Assembly: GCF_014857905.1 (NCBI RefSeq)
Contig: NZ_JACYXE010000001.1
Location: 1-64,000, forward strand
DNA length: 64,000 nucleotides
Direction of reading: 5' to 3'
Source of the DNA: Agilicoccus flavus
GTDB lineage: Bacteria > Actinomycetota > Actinomycetes > Actinomycetales > Dermatophilaceae
Shown: positions 27,134 through 35,170 of the stretch, piece by piece
Position numbering within the stretch: position 1 is the stretch's first letter
Layout: each line of letters begins with the position of its first letter
The notes under the pieces: model-generated
What the model saw: only the letters and a program-made list of their open reading frames with translations
What the model was told of the DNA's origin: nothing
The model's database searches: none
Translations under genes and position numbers: made by a program

Positions 27134-27796
27134 TCAGTCCGGGAGCTGCCCGGTCGTCGCGACCGTGGTGGCGACGGCCCGCAGCTTCATGTTGTGGTCC
27201 TGGGAGTACCTCCGCAGGACCGAGAAGGCCTGGTCCTTGTCGATGGTGAAGCGCTCCATGAGGATGCCCTGGGCGATGCCGATGACGTGGCGGCCGTCCA
27301 TCGCGTCCCGGAGCTCCGACTTCGTCTTCTCGGTGGCGAGGGCGACGGAGGCGTGACCGGCGAACAGGGTGCCGTACGCCGCGTCACCGTCGTGGGAGAA
27401 CCGGTGCGGACGGCCGGAGTACAGGTTGAGGCAGCCGAGGGGGCCCCGCGCCGTGAACAGGCGGACGGACAGCACGCTGCGGATGCCGAGGGCGGCGACG
27501 CGCTCGCACCACGGCGACCAGCGGGGCTCGGTGACCGTGTCGCCGATGACGAAGACGGCCTCCTTCGCGATGGCCTCGAGGCAGGGGCCCTCCCCCACGG
27601 CGATCTGCTCGGTGTCCGCCCGCTCGACGACGGGATCGGTGGCGGCCGCCGTCTCGACGGTCCCGCCTCGGTGCAGGAGCATCACGCCCGCGTAGTCGGC
27701 CTCGAGCTCGCGACGGGCGAGCTCGGCGATCATCTCGACGGTGGCCTCGACGCCGTCCTGGCCGTGCAGTTCACGCAGGAGGTGGCCGAAGTCCAT
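27134..27796 (-). CDS. GAF-ANTAR RNA-binding antiterminator-type regulator
   Basis: This is a 220-residue protein with a GAF sensor domain (about 20-150, including VLSVRLFTARGPLGCLNLYS) and a C-terminal ANTAR domain (about 160-215, with GIAQGILMERFTIDKDQAF). ANTAR domains bind paired hairpins in nascent RNA and prevent termination. The ATG at 27796 gives the standard N-terminus; GTG codons at 27811 and 27820 are in frame but have no better ribosome site. It lies next to a SigB-type sigma factor and a STAS protein, suggesting a stress or signal group. No hairpin pair that it would bind was identified. Confidence 0.87.
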   Translation of the reverse strand: MDFGHLLRELHGQDGVEATVEMIAELARRELEADYAGVMLLHRGGTVETAAATDPVVERADTEQIAVGEGPCLEAIAKEAVFVIGDTVTEPRWSPWCERVAALGIRSVLSVRLFTARGPLGCLNLYSGRPHRFSHDGDAAYGTLFAGHASVALATEKTKSELRDAMDGRHVIGIAQGILMERFTIDKDQAFSVLRRYSQDHNMKLRAVATTVATTGQLPD

Positions 27797-27939
27797 GGTG
27801 CGCCCGCTCACGCGGCCCACCGGCGGAGGAGGCGAGGGGGTACCGCAACGGCATCGAACACGTCCCGCCGCACGGGAATTTCGGACATGTCAGGCATTGT
27901 CGAATTCTAAGCGACGCGAGTGGTGCTCCGAGCCCGAGG

Positions 27940-28812
27940 TCAGACGTGGGCCGGGACGCCGTCCTCATCGGTCAGGCCGCGCCGCAGCGACGTGAGGATG
28001 CGGGTCAGCAGCCGCGACACCTGCATCTGCGAGACGCCGATCTCGGTCCCGATCTGTTCCTGGGTCATGCCGCGGACGAAACGCAGGAGGAGGATGCGCC
28101 GGTCGCGCTCGTCGAGCGCGTCGAGCACCGGGCGGAGCGTCTCGAGGTTCTCGACCTGGCGGTAGCTGTCGGCGTCGTCGACGAGCAGGTCGGCGAGGAC
28201 GGGTCCGTCCTCGCCGGGCCCGGGCGCGTCGATCGACAGGGCGCTGTACCCGCGGTCGGCGATCTCGGCCTCCGCGAGCTCGGCGACGCTGACGCCGAGC
28301 ACCTCGGCGATCTCCTCGCTCGTGGCGGGGCGGCCCTTCGACTGCAGCAGGTCGCCGGCCGCGGACAGGGCCGCGCTGCGCAGCTCCTGCAGGCGTCGCG
28401 GGGGCCGGATCATCCAGCCGAAGTCGCGGAAGTGACGCTTGACCTCGCCCGAGATGGTGGGGACGGCGTACGCGAGGAAGCCGGGCCCCTCGCCGGGGCG
28501 GTATCCCTGGGCGGCCTTGACCAGGCCCAGGTAGGCGACCTGCGTGAGGTCGTCGGAGTCGATGCCGCGCGAGCGGTACCGGGAGGCGATGGACTCGGCG
28601 ACCGGCCCGTTGATGAGGACGACCTGATCCAGGAGCCCCTGCCGGGCGTTGCCGGTGAGGTTCAGGGCCTCGGCGAGCAGTTCGTCGGTCCGGGCCTCGC
28701 GCTCCGTCGGATCGAGATCACCGACCTTGCGACCGTCCAGCCATGTCGGCAGATGGGCGGCGGCGGAGAAAAGGGTTCCCGGCACGACGGGCTCCTGACA
28801 CGCGTCAGACAC
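27940..28812 (-). CDS. RNA polymerase sigma factor, SigB/SigF (group 3) type
   Basis: This 290-residue alternative sigma factor has region 2 around DSDDLTQVAYLGLVKAAQGY, region 3 around VKRHFRDFGWMIRPPRRLQE (a hallmark of the SigB/SigF class), and region 4 with RFVRGMTQEQIGTEIGVSQM, whose helix-turn-helix reads -35 DNA. Such factors run general stress or developmental regulons and are normally held by an RsbW-type anti-sigma. No anti-sigma gene is in the window, although a STAS protein lies 350 bases upstream. The GTG start lacks a strong ribosome site. A possible promoter is TTGCGT, 16 bases, GATACT, about 40 bases upstream of the start. Confidence 0.9.
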   Translation of the reverse strand: MSDACQEPVVPGTLFSAAAHLPTWLDGRKVGDLDPTEREARTDELLAEALNLTGNARQGLLDQVVLINGPVAESIASRYRSRGIDSDDLTQVAYLGLVKAAQGYRPGEGPGFLAYAVPTISGEVKRHFRDFGWMIRPPRRLQELRSAALSAAGDLLQSKGRPATSEEIAEVLGVSVAELAEAEIADRGYSALSIDAPGPGEDGPVLADLLVDDADSYRQVENLETLRPVLDALDERDRRILLLRFVRGMTQEQIGTEIGVSQMQVSRLLTRILTSLRRGLTDEDGVPAHV

Positions 28813-29165
28813 AGTGGCTCGCAGGGCTGAACCACGCTGAAAAAGTATCCAGGAAACACGGTATAACGCAAGCGACCGCCCACGGTTCGGACGGGACGAG
28901 GAGGGATGTTCGTCCGGCGTTCACGCGCAGGTGGCAGGGCTACGGAGCGGTCGTTTCGGGTACGGCGAGGGACCGCCCCGGAGGAGAACGGAGCCGGCGC
29001 ACGGATCGTTCCCCCCGTCCCGGGACGGTCCGGAGGCACGTCGAGACCAGAAGGGGGTCGACGCCCGCGAGGGCACAACGGCGCATCCGGTCCTGCCGGG
29101 GTCCGGCCCGACGGCGGAGTCCGGTCCGATCCGGCGGCGTCCCGTCGCCGGCCGGGGTGCGGGCC
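28813..29165. other. 353-base intergenic region between sigma-factor and STAS genes
   Basis: The end near the sigma factor contains an AT-richer island (about 28839-28870) with GATACT and TTATAC words on the minus strand, which probably holds the sigma-factor promoter. The rest (about 28871-29165) is G/C-rich, without a hairpin terminator or a convincing reading frame. Confidence 0.4.
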
Positions 29166-29555
29166 TCAGGCGGGCGGGGTGGGTGCGGGCAGGTCGCCCA
29201 GGGACCGCGCGGCCGCTTCGAGGTCCTCGTCGAGGGCGAAGACGTCGTCGAGGCCGGTGATGGTGAGCAGCCGGGCGATCCGCGTCGGGACGTTCGCCAG
29301 CCGGACGTCGCCGCCGTTGGCCCGGGCGGCGCGCAGCAGTCCGACCATCATGCCGAGACCGGGCGAGTCGACGAACGTCATCGGCCCGAGGTCGAGGACG
29401 ATGCGGAAGGTCCCGGCCCGGAACCGATCGTGGACGGCGTCGCGCAACTGCGACACCGAGGTGACGTCGAGATCGCCGGTCACCGTGATGACGACGGGGG
29501 CGCCCGGCTCGGGGCGGGACTGCTCCGGATCCACTGTGCGCGACATCTCCTTCAT
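29166..29555 (-). CDS. STAS-domain anti-sigma factor antagonist
   Basis: This 129-residue protein is almost all STAS domain. The core is VVITVTGDLDVTSVSQLRDA, then VLDLGPMTFVDSPGLGMMVG, whose Ser in VDSPGLG is the usual phosphorylation site. These proteins bind RsbW-type kinases and free a sigma factor when dephosphorylated. The nearby SigB-type gene makes it a likely partner, but no kinase is present. A second ATG occurs 12 bases in, directly after AAGGAG and too close to it to be used efficiently, so the first ATG is kept. Confidence 0.87.
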   Translation of the reverse strand: MKEMSRTVDPEQSRPEPGAPVVITVTGDLDVTSVSQLRDAVHDRFRAGTFRIVLDLGPMTFVDSPGLGMMVGLLRAARANGGDVRLANVPTRIARLLTITGLDDVFALDEDLEAAARSLGDLPAPTPPA

Positions 29556-29701
29556 GGCCTCATCTCACTGTATCGACATCGGGTCGGTCGTCCAGCCGCC
29601 GGGCGGTCCTTGCGCACGTCGGCGCATGGGCCGCCCCGCGTCGTACTCCCACGCCCCGCCCCGTGGCGGGCCTGTCGGTGCCGGCGCCTACCGTGTCGCC
29701 C

Positions 29702-32245
29702 ATGCCCGGCTCCCCCACGACCTCCGCCGACGCCGACGCGGCCCGCGCGGCGGCGGTCGCGCTCGAGCCCGGCCGCGGACGGGTCACGCACGTGCGACGG
29801 GTCGAGCCCCGGAGCGGACGGAGCGTCGCCCGGCCGGAGTGGGTCCACCCGCGGTTGCGGGCCGCGCTCGCCGACGAGGGGGTCGGCGAGGTCTGGGCCC
29901 ACCAGAACGCGTGCGCGCAGGCGTTGCGAGACGGCCGGCACACGATCGTGTCGACGGGCACGGCGTCGGGCAAGAGCCTCGGATACCTGCTCCCAATCCT
30001 CACCGCGCTCGCCGAGGGCGCCGACCGGGTGCCCGGGCGCGGGGCCACGGCGTTGTACGTCAGCCCGACGAAGGCGCTGGGCGCGGACCAGCGCGAGCGC
30101 GTCCACGCCCTCGGTGTCCCGGGCGTCCGCGCCGCCACGTACGACGGCGACACCCCGGCCGACGAGCGGCGGTGGATCCGACGGCACGGCACGTACGTGC
30201 TGACCAACCCCGACATGCTGCACCACGGCATCCTGCCCGGGCACCCGCACTGGGCGCCGTTCCTGCGGTCGCTGGCCTACGTCGTGCTCGACGAGTGCCA
30301 CGTCTACCGCGGGGTGTTCGGCGCGCACGCCGCGGCGCTCGTCCGCCGGTTGCGGCGGGTGTGCGCCCTGTACGGCGCGGACCCGACCTTCGCCCTCGCC
30401 TCGGCGACGGTCGCGGACCCCGGGGGCCTCGCGCGGGCGCTCGTGAGCGCGCAGGTGGAGGTCGTCGACGACGACGCCTCTCCGCGCGGGGCCACGACGT
30501 ACGTCCTGCTCGATCCCCACGGGGACGGGGTCGACCCGCCCGGGCCCCCCGGGAGCGACGCCGGGGACCGGCGCGGGCGGCCGACCGGCCCGGGTGAGCC
30601 GACCGGCCAGGGTGGGCCGGGCGGGCCGGCCGTTCTGGGGGAGCCGGACGAGCCGACCGCCGACGTCGGCCCGGAGGCCGCACCCGGACAGGCTCGCGGG
30701 CCGCGTCCGGGCACGTCGACGCAGGCGGCTCGGCTGCTCGCCGACCTCGCGCGGGCGGGGGTCCGCACGGCGGCGTTCGCCCGGTCCCGCGCGGGGGCCG
30801 AGGTGCTCGCCGCGACCGCGCAGCGGGAGCTGGCCGACGTCCCCGACGTGGCGGCCCGCGTGGCCGCCTACCGGGGCGGCTACCTCCCCGAGGATCGCCG
30901 CGCGCTCGAGGAGGCCCTGCGCACCGGCCGCCTGCTCGGACTCGCCACGACGAGCGCGCTCGAGCTCGGCATCGACGTCAGCGGTCTGGACGCCGTCGTC
31001 CTGTCCGGGTGGCCGGGCACGCGGACGGCGTTCCGGCAGCGCGCCGGCCGGGCCGGACGCCGGGGGCGGTCGTGTCTCGTCGTCCTCGTCGCGGGAGAGG
31101 ACCCCCTCGACGCCTACCTCGTCGCCCACCCGGAAGCGGTCCTCGACGCCGACGTGGAGGCGTGCGTCCTCGACCCGGCCAACCCCTACGTGCTCGGCGG
31201 GCACCTGCTGGCGGCGGCGGCCGAGGCGCCGCTGACGGCGGAGGACGCCGCGTGGTTCGGGCCCTCCACGGTGCCGCTCCTCGACGACCTCGCCTCCCGC
31301 GGCCGACTACGCCGGCGACCGCATCCGGGCTCGCGCCCACGGCGGGTCGAGAGCTCGCCCGACGCCGACCCGACCGGGTGGTTCTGGACGGGCCGGGGTC
31401 GTCCCACGGACGAGGTGCCGCTGCGGGGCACCGGCGAGACCGTGCGCATCGTCGAGCGCGGCACGGGCCGCGTGGTCGGGACGGTCGACGCGCCGCGCGC
31501 CGACGCGGCCGTCCACACGGGCGCCGTCCACCTGCACCAGCAACGGCCCTACGTCGTCACCGACCTCGACCTGTCGCAGGGGGCCGCCCACGTCGTCGCC
31601 GGCGACCCGGGGTGGAGCACCCAGGCCCGGTCGGTCAGCGCCTTCGACCTCCTGCGCGAGCAGCACCGGGCGGAGTGCGGGCCGGTCACGCTGTCCTTCG
31701 GGTCGGTGACGGTGCGTTCGCAGGTGACGTCGTTCGTGCGGCGGACGCCGAACGGGACGGTCCTCGGCGAGCACCCCCTCGACCTGCCCGAGCGGGTGTT
31801 CCACACGAAGGGCGTGTGGTGGACCGCGACGCCGGAGTCGTTGGCGGGGGTCGGCATCGGCCCGGACGCCGTGCCGGGGGCCGCGCACGCCGCCGAGCAC
31901 GCGGCGATCGGGATGCTGCCGTTGCTCGCCGCGGTCGACCGGTGGGACATCGGCGGGGTGTCGACCGCCCTGCACCCCGACACGGGCCTCCCGACGATCC
32001 TCGTCTACGACGGCCACCCCGGCGGCGCGGGTTTCGCCGAGCGCGGCCACGCACTGTGGCGGGCGTGGATGGAGGCGACCCGTGACGCGGTCGCCGCGTG
32101 CCGGTGCCGCGACGGCTGCCCGTCCTGCGTGCAGTCGCCCAAGTGCGGCAACGGCAACTCCCCGCTCGACAAGCGCGGTGCGGTGGCCCTGCTCGACCTC
32201 GTGCTCGCGCACGCCCCGGACCCCCCGCCCGTCCGCACGCCGTGA
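29702..32245 (+). CDS. DECH-box helicase of the helicase/secretion neighbourhood
   Basis: This 847-residue superfamily 2 helicase has Walker A STGTASGKSLGYLLP, motif II VLDECHVYRGVFG (DECH), motif III LASATVAD, and motif VI QRAGRAGRRG in RecA2. The C-terminal part has the MrfA/Hrq1-like domain with four Cys in CRCRDGCPSCVQSPKCGNG, a probable zinc site. The Pro/Gly/Asp-rich stretch at about residues 273-340 is an unconserved linker between the RecA domains. Homologues lie beside tad genes in many actinobacteria. The related MrfA repairs mitomycin damage, so DNA repair is a fair guess. TACCGT ends 7 bases before the ATG, suggesting leaderless translation. An alternative start is GTG 29693. Confidence 0.9.
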   Translation: MPGSPTTSADADAARAAAVALEPGRGRVTHVRRVEPRSGRSVARPEWVHPRLRAALADEGVGEVWAHQNACAQALRDGRHTIVSTGTASGKSLGYLLPILTALAEGADRVPGRGATALYVSPTKALGADQRERVHALGVPGVRAATYDGDTPADERRWIRRHGTYVLTNPDMLHHGILPGHPHWAPFLRSLAYVVLDECHVYRGVFGAHAAALVRRLRRVCALYGADPTFALASATVADPGGLARALVSAQVEVVDDDASPRGATTYVLLDPHGDGVDPPGPPGSDAGDRRGRPTGPGEPTGQGGPGGPAVLGEPDEPTADVGPEAAPGQARGPRPGTSTQAARLLADLARAGVRTAAFARSRAGAEVLAATAQRELADVPDVAARVAAYRGGYLPEDRRALEEALRTGRLLGLATTSALELGIDVSGLDAVVLSGWPGTRTAFRQRAGRAGRRGRSCLVVLVAGEDPLDAYLVAHPEAVLDADVEACVLDPANPYVLGGHLLAAAAEAPLTAEDAAWFGPSTVPLLDDLASRGRLRRRPHPGSRPRRVESSPDADPTGWFWTGRGRPTDEVPLRGTGETVRIVERGTGRVVGTVDAPRADAAVHTGAVHLHQQRPYVVTDLDLSQGAAHVVAGDPGWSTQARSVSAFDLLREQHRAECGPVTLSFGSVTVRSQVTSFVRRTPNGTVLGEHPLDLPERVFHTKGVWWTATPESLAGVGIGPDAVPGAAHAAEHAAIGMLPLLAAVDRWDIGGVSTALHPDTGLPTILVYDGHPGGAGFAERGHALWRAWMEATRDAVAACRCRDGCPSCVQSPKCGNGNSPLDKRGAVALLDLVLAHAPDPPPVRTP

Positions 32246-32249
32246 CCGC

Positions 32250-32412
32250 GGCCCGGTCGGTCGTGCGGACCCGGTCGTGGGCGGACCCGTCGTGGGCGGG
32301 CCGGTCGTGTGCGGACCCGTCGTGGGCGGGCCGGTCGTGTGCGGACCCGTCGTGGCGGGCCGGTCGTGGGCGGACCCGTCGTGGGCGGGCCGGTCGTCGG
32401 CGGGCCGGTCAG
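32250..32412. repeat. 15/30-bp tandem repeat array between convergent genes
   Basis: Four 30-base units occur at 32281-32310, 32311-32340 (identical), 32341-32369 (one G lost) and 32370-32399. Each is made of two 15-base half-units, GGACCCGTCGTGGGC and GGGCCGGTCGTGTGC. Degenerate half-units extend to about 32250 and 32412, giving about ten half-units. The array starts just after the helicase stop and overlaps the last bases of the TadE-like gene. There are no spacers, so it is not CRISPR. Confidence 0.85.
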
Positions 32413-32885
32413 GGGGCCCGGGCGGATTCTCGTGGTGGGCCCGCGCGTGCCTGGGCCACGGCCGGTCCGAGGCGGCCCGCGAGCCCCGGGGTCGGCACCT
32501 GGACCGAGACGACCACCTCGGCCCCCTCGACGGCGCAGGTGAGAGGCGTGGCCCGGTTGGCCCGGGCCACCGCGGACGCGGCAGCGCACGCGAGACCCGC
32601 CCCCGACCGCGTGACCGGTGCGGCGGATGAGGTCGAGGTGGCCGGCGCGGCCGGGGTGGACGACGTGGTCCGGGTGGACGCCCCGACCAGGCGGGCGGCG
32701 CCGGCGAGCGCGGCGAGATCCGCCGCCGAGCGGGCCCGGTGGGTCGCGAGGACGACGCCCGCCAGGGTGAGTCCGGCGATGCCGAGGGTGAGCGCGCACG
32801 CGAGCAACCCCACGACGACCACCGTGGCGCTGCCCCGCTCGGATTCGGCGTCGTCCGCGGCGGGCCTCACCCGGGTCGCGCTCAT
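32409..32885 (-). CDS. TadE-like protein of the helicase/secretion neighbourhood (Rv3654c type)
   Basis: This 158-residue secreted or membrane-anchored pseudopilin-like protein has a charged N-terminus with ESERGSATVVVVGLLACAL, matching the prepilin-type GS(A/M) then E-less variant, followed by one membrane helix. The rest is Ala/Thr/Ser/Pro-rich. The ATG overlaps the preceding TadE stop (ATGA). It is the last gene of the tad operon, and its 3' end runs into a tandem repeat, so the final residues (after about 150) are probably variable between strains. Confidence 0.82.
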   Translation of the reverse strand: MSATRVRPAADDAESERGSATVVVVGLLACALTLGIAGLTLAGVVLATHRARSAADLAALAGAARLVGASTRTTSSTPAAPATSTSSAAPVTRSGAGLACAAASAVARANRATPLTCAVEGAEVVVSVQVPTPGLAGRLGPAVAQARAGPPRESARAP

Positions 32886-33334
32886 CCGCCCGTCACCGCC
32901 GAGGCGGGCTCGAGCGGCATGGTCGCCTCGGCGCGCGGCCGCAGCGCGTCGGTGAGCACGCCGAGGACGGGCCGGTCGGGGGCGCTCACGCGGACGACGA
33001 CGGCGCCGTCGCCGGCCGAGGCGACCTCGATCCGGGCGCCCGCCGGCGCCAGGCCGGCGCCGATCGCCCGGACGACCGCGGGGTCGTCGCCGCGCGACGC
33101 GGCCCGGGCGCCCGCCCGGGCCGCGTCGACGCAGCGGACGTGGTCCACGACGCACGTGATCGCGGCGAGCACGGCGGCCAGCACGACGACGATCACCGGC
33201 ATGAGCACGGCGAACTCGGCCGTGACCATCCCGGCCTCGTCGTGGCGCCCACGCCCGCCGCACCGGGGGCGACGCGGGCGCCGGACACGGCCGGCACCGC
33301 GCTCGCGGCGGGGCGTGCGGACCACGTCGGTCAT
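32882..33334 (-). CDS. TadE-family pseudopilin
   Basis: This 150-residue protein has a basic N-terminal tail (about 35 residues, Arg-rich), then the TadE signature DEAGMVTAEFAVLMPVIVVV with a conserved Glu, and one membrane helix. The globular part after it contains VDHVRCVDAARAGARAA, the typical TadE continuation. It is probably cleaved by a TadV-like prepilin peptidase, not found here. The ATG is 2 bases past the pilin stop. Confidence 0.85.
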   Translation of the reverse strand: MTDVVRTPRRERGAGRVRRPRRPRCGGRGRHDEAGMVTAEFAVLMPVIVVVLAAVLAAITCVVDHVRCVDAARAGARAASRGDDPAVVRAIGAGLAPAGARIEVASAGDGAVVVRVSAPDRPVLGVLTDALRPRAEATMPLEPASAVTGG

Positions 33335-33336
33335 CG

Positions 33337-33612
33337 TCAGGCCCGGGTGGCCAGCGCGGAGGTGAAGGCCTCGACGATGCCCTGGCGGACGCCCGAGTCC
33401 TGGACGACGACGAACAGCAGCGCCGCGAAGGCGCACGCGGCGAGGGTGCCGACGGCGTACTCGGCGGTCGTCATGCCGTCCTCGACGCCGGGCGTCGCAC
33501 CCGCGCCGGTCGGCGAGTCCGGGTCGGAGCAGGGGTGGCCGAGCGTCGTGACGGCGGGAGTGCGGTCCGGCGTGGTGCGCCCGACGGCGGTGATGGAGTG
33601 AAGGGATGACAT
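33337..33612 (-). CDS. DUF4244 Flp-type pilin
   Basis: This 91-residue protein is probably the major pilin subunit of the Tad pilus. A leader of about 45 residues is followed by GMTTAEYAVGTLAACAFAA, which has the G(M)TTAEYA processing site and hydrophobic helix of DUF4244/Flp pilins. A short C-terminal helix ends ALATRA. AAAGGAC lies 6 bases before the ATG. An imperfect hairpin (33631-33660) just upstream, and the 161-base gap after tadC, suggest it is expressed at a different level from the assembly genes. Confidence 0.87.
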   Translation of the reverse strand: MSSLHSITAVGRTTPDRTPAVTTLGHPCSDPDSPTGAGATPGVEDGMTTAEYAVGTLAACAFAALLFVVVQDSGVRQGIVEAFTSALATRA

Positions 33613-33773
33613 GAGATGTCCTTTCGATGCGGTGGTGAGTTCGAGGCGAACCACTCCACCGTCGACCGGGCCGAACCTGCGCGGCGGGCGCCGGTGCCGG
33701 CGCTGTGGACTCCCCCGGTCGAGCGGCGGCCGCCGACGTCCTGTGGGACGGCGCCCCGCCGCCGCGCCCGGGC

Positions 33774-34325
33774 TCACGAACCGAGCAGGTCGCCGGTCAG
33801 CGCGACGACGATCGGGGCCACGGTCGTCAGCAGGAAGGCCGGCAGGAACGTCAGTCCGAGCGGGAGGACGACCCGGACGCCGAGGGCCGCGGTCGCGAGC
33901 TCGAGGCGCGACGCCTCCCGCCGACGGACGTCGTCGGCGGCGCGTTCGAGCAACTCGGCGGGGGCCGCTCCCACGCGGGCGGCCAACGCCAGCGCCTGGG
34001 CCGCCGGGGCCCAGGCGGCGGGCACCGCCTGCCACGCCTGGGCCTCGTCGAGCCCCCAGCGCCGGGCCGCGGCCACGCTGAGCAGGTGGGCGCCGCACTC
34101 GTCGGGGGTCGCCCGCCCGACCGCCTCGAGCGCCTCGACGACGCCGCACCCCGAGCGCAGGACGAGCGCGAGCAGGTCCATCGCGTCGGCGACCCGCACG
34201 GCCGGGACCCGCCCGGCGCGGCGACGCCGCGGGAGCAGTCGTTCGGCGATCGCGCCGACCCGCGACGACGGCCATGCGAGGACCGCCGCGGCGAGCAGGA
34301 GCGCCACGACGAGCCGCGGGCTCAC
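33774..34325 (-). CDS. tadC: type II secretion F-domain protein TadC
   Basis: This 183-residue inner-membrane protein is one of the two platform proteins of the Tad pilus. An N-terminal helix (VSPRLVVALLLAAAVLAW) is followed by a T2SSF domain with ADAMDLLALVLRSGCGVVEA, and two C-terminal membrane helices. It is shorter than many TadC proteins (about 300) because the N-terminal part is reduced, which is usual for this actinobacterial locus. The GTG overlaps the tadB stop (GTGA). Confidence 0.85.
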   Translation of the reverse strand: MSPRLVVALLLAAAVLAWPSSRVGAIAERLLPRRRRAGRVPAVRVADAMDLLALVLRSGCGVVEALEAVGRATPDECGAHLLSVAAARRWGLDEAQAWQAVPAAWAPAAQALALAARVGAAPAELLERAADDVRRREASRLELATAALGVRVVLPLGLTFLPAFLLTTVAPIVVALTGDLLGS

Positions 34326-35170
34326 CAGCGGCCTCCCCGCGACAGGGCGGGCCCCCGCAGGGTGGCCGCGACCATCCCGGCCACCCACCACCGCCCCAGC
34401 AGCACGAGGAGCACCCCGCCGCCGAGCATCGCGGCGGCCGCCGGCGACGACAGGTAGACCGACCCGAGGTCCAGCCCGAGCAGCAGCGCGAGCGCGGGCC
34501 CGCCGAGCGGCAGGGCGGTGAGCACCGACATCGTCGCCCGCGCCCCGGCGACCGCGACCTGCGTCCTGCGCCGCTCGTCGCGGCCCTGCCGGAGCAGGTG
34601 GACCGCGGTGCGGGCGGCGGCGGACAGTGACGCGCCCGAGCTCTCGCTGAGCGACCAGGCCCGGGCGAGCAGCTCGACCTCCGGCGAACCGGTCCGCCGG
34701 GCGACGTCGGCCCAGCCGGCGGCGAGGCCGTCGCCGGCCCGGGCCCGCGCGAGCAGGAGCGGCAGGGCGTCGTCGACGCGTTCGGTCCGGGCCGGGGACG
34801 ACCGCCGCCACGGACTCGGCGCCCCCGCTGCGCGCCACCGGGCACCGGCGCCTCCCGCCGCGGGGCCACCGGCCGATTCGGCCCGGACGGCCGTGCGCAC
34901 GGCGGCGACGGACGCCAGCGCGTCGAGGGGACTCGCCCCGGCCCCGAGGGCCGCGTCGAGCGACTCCACCACCTCGATGAGCGCCTCGACCTCGCGCTCT
35001 GCGGCGCGTCGATCCGGACGCAGCCGCCGGCCGGGCCGACGTCGCCCGCCGCCCCCGCCTCGACGGGCGGCGCCCGGCAGCACGGCGCGGACGAGCCCGC
35101 CCGCAGATCTGGAGGGCACGAGCAGCACGGCGGCCGCGGCGAGGAGCGCGACGACCCAGGCGGCGCTCAC
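34322..35170 (-). CDS. tadB: type II secretion F-domain protein TadB
   Basis: This 282-residue platform protein for pilus assembly has an N-terminal helix (VSAAWVVALLAAAAVLLV), an Arg/Gly-rich linker, then a T2SSF domain (about 65-210). That domain includes REVEALIEVVESLDAALGAG and VELLARAWSLSESSGASL. C-terminal membrane helices (about 225-275) close the protein. The GTG start overlaps the tadA stop, and the stop overlaps the tadC start. Confidence 0.87.
   Translation of the reverse strand: MSAAWVVALLAAAAVLLVPSRSAGGLVRAVLPGAARRGGGGGRRRPGRRLRPDRRAAEREVEALIEVVESLDAALGAGASPLDALASVAAVRTAVRAESAGGPAAGGAGARWRAAGAPSPWRRSSPARTERVDDALPLLLARARAGDGLAAGWADVARRTGSPEVELLARAWSLSESSGASLSAAARTAVHLLRQGRDERRRTQVAVAGARATMSVLTALPLGGPALALLLGLDLGSVYLSSPAAAAMLGGGVLLVLLGRWWVAGMVAATLRGPALSRGGRW

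Noticed and set aside
32281-32399. Regular 30-base repeats looking like a CRISPR array
   Set aside because: The units are directly adjacent without unique spacers and are built from 15-base half-units; no cas gene is present.
32005-32799. Long minus-strand frame through the tandem repeat and across the TadE-like gene
   Set aside because: It lies in another frame of the TadE-like gene and the helicase; its repeats are a by-product of the DNA repeat.
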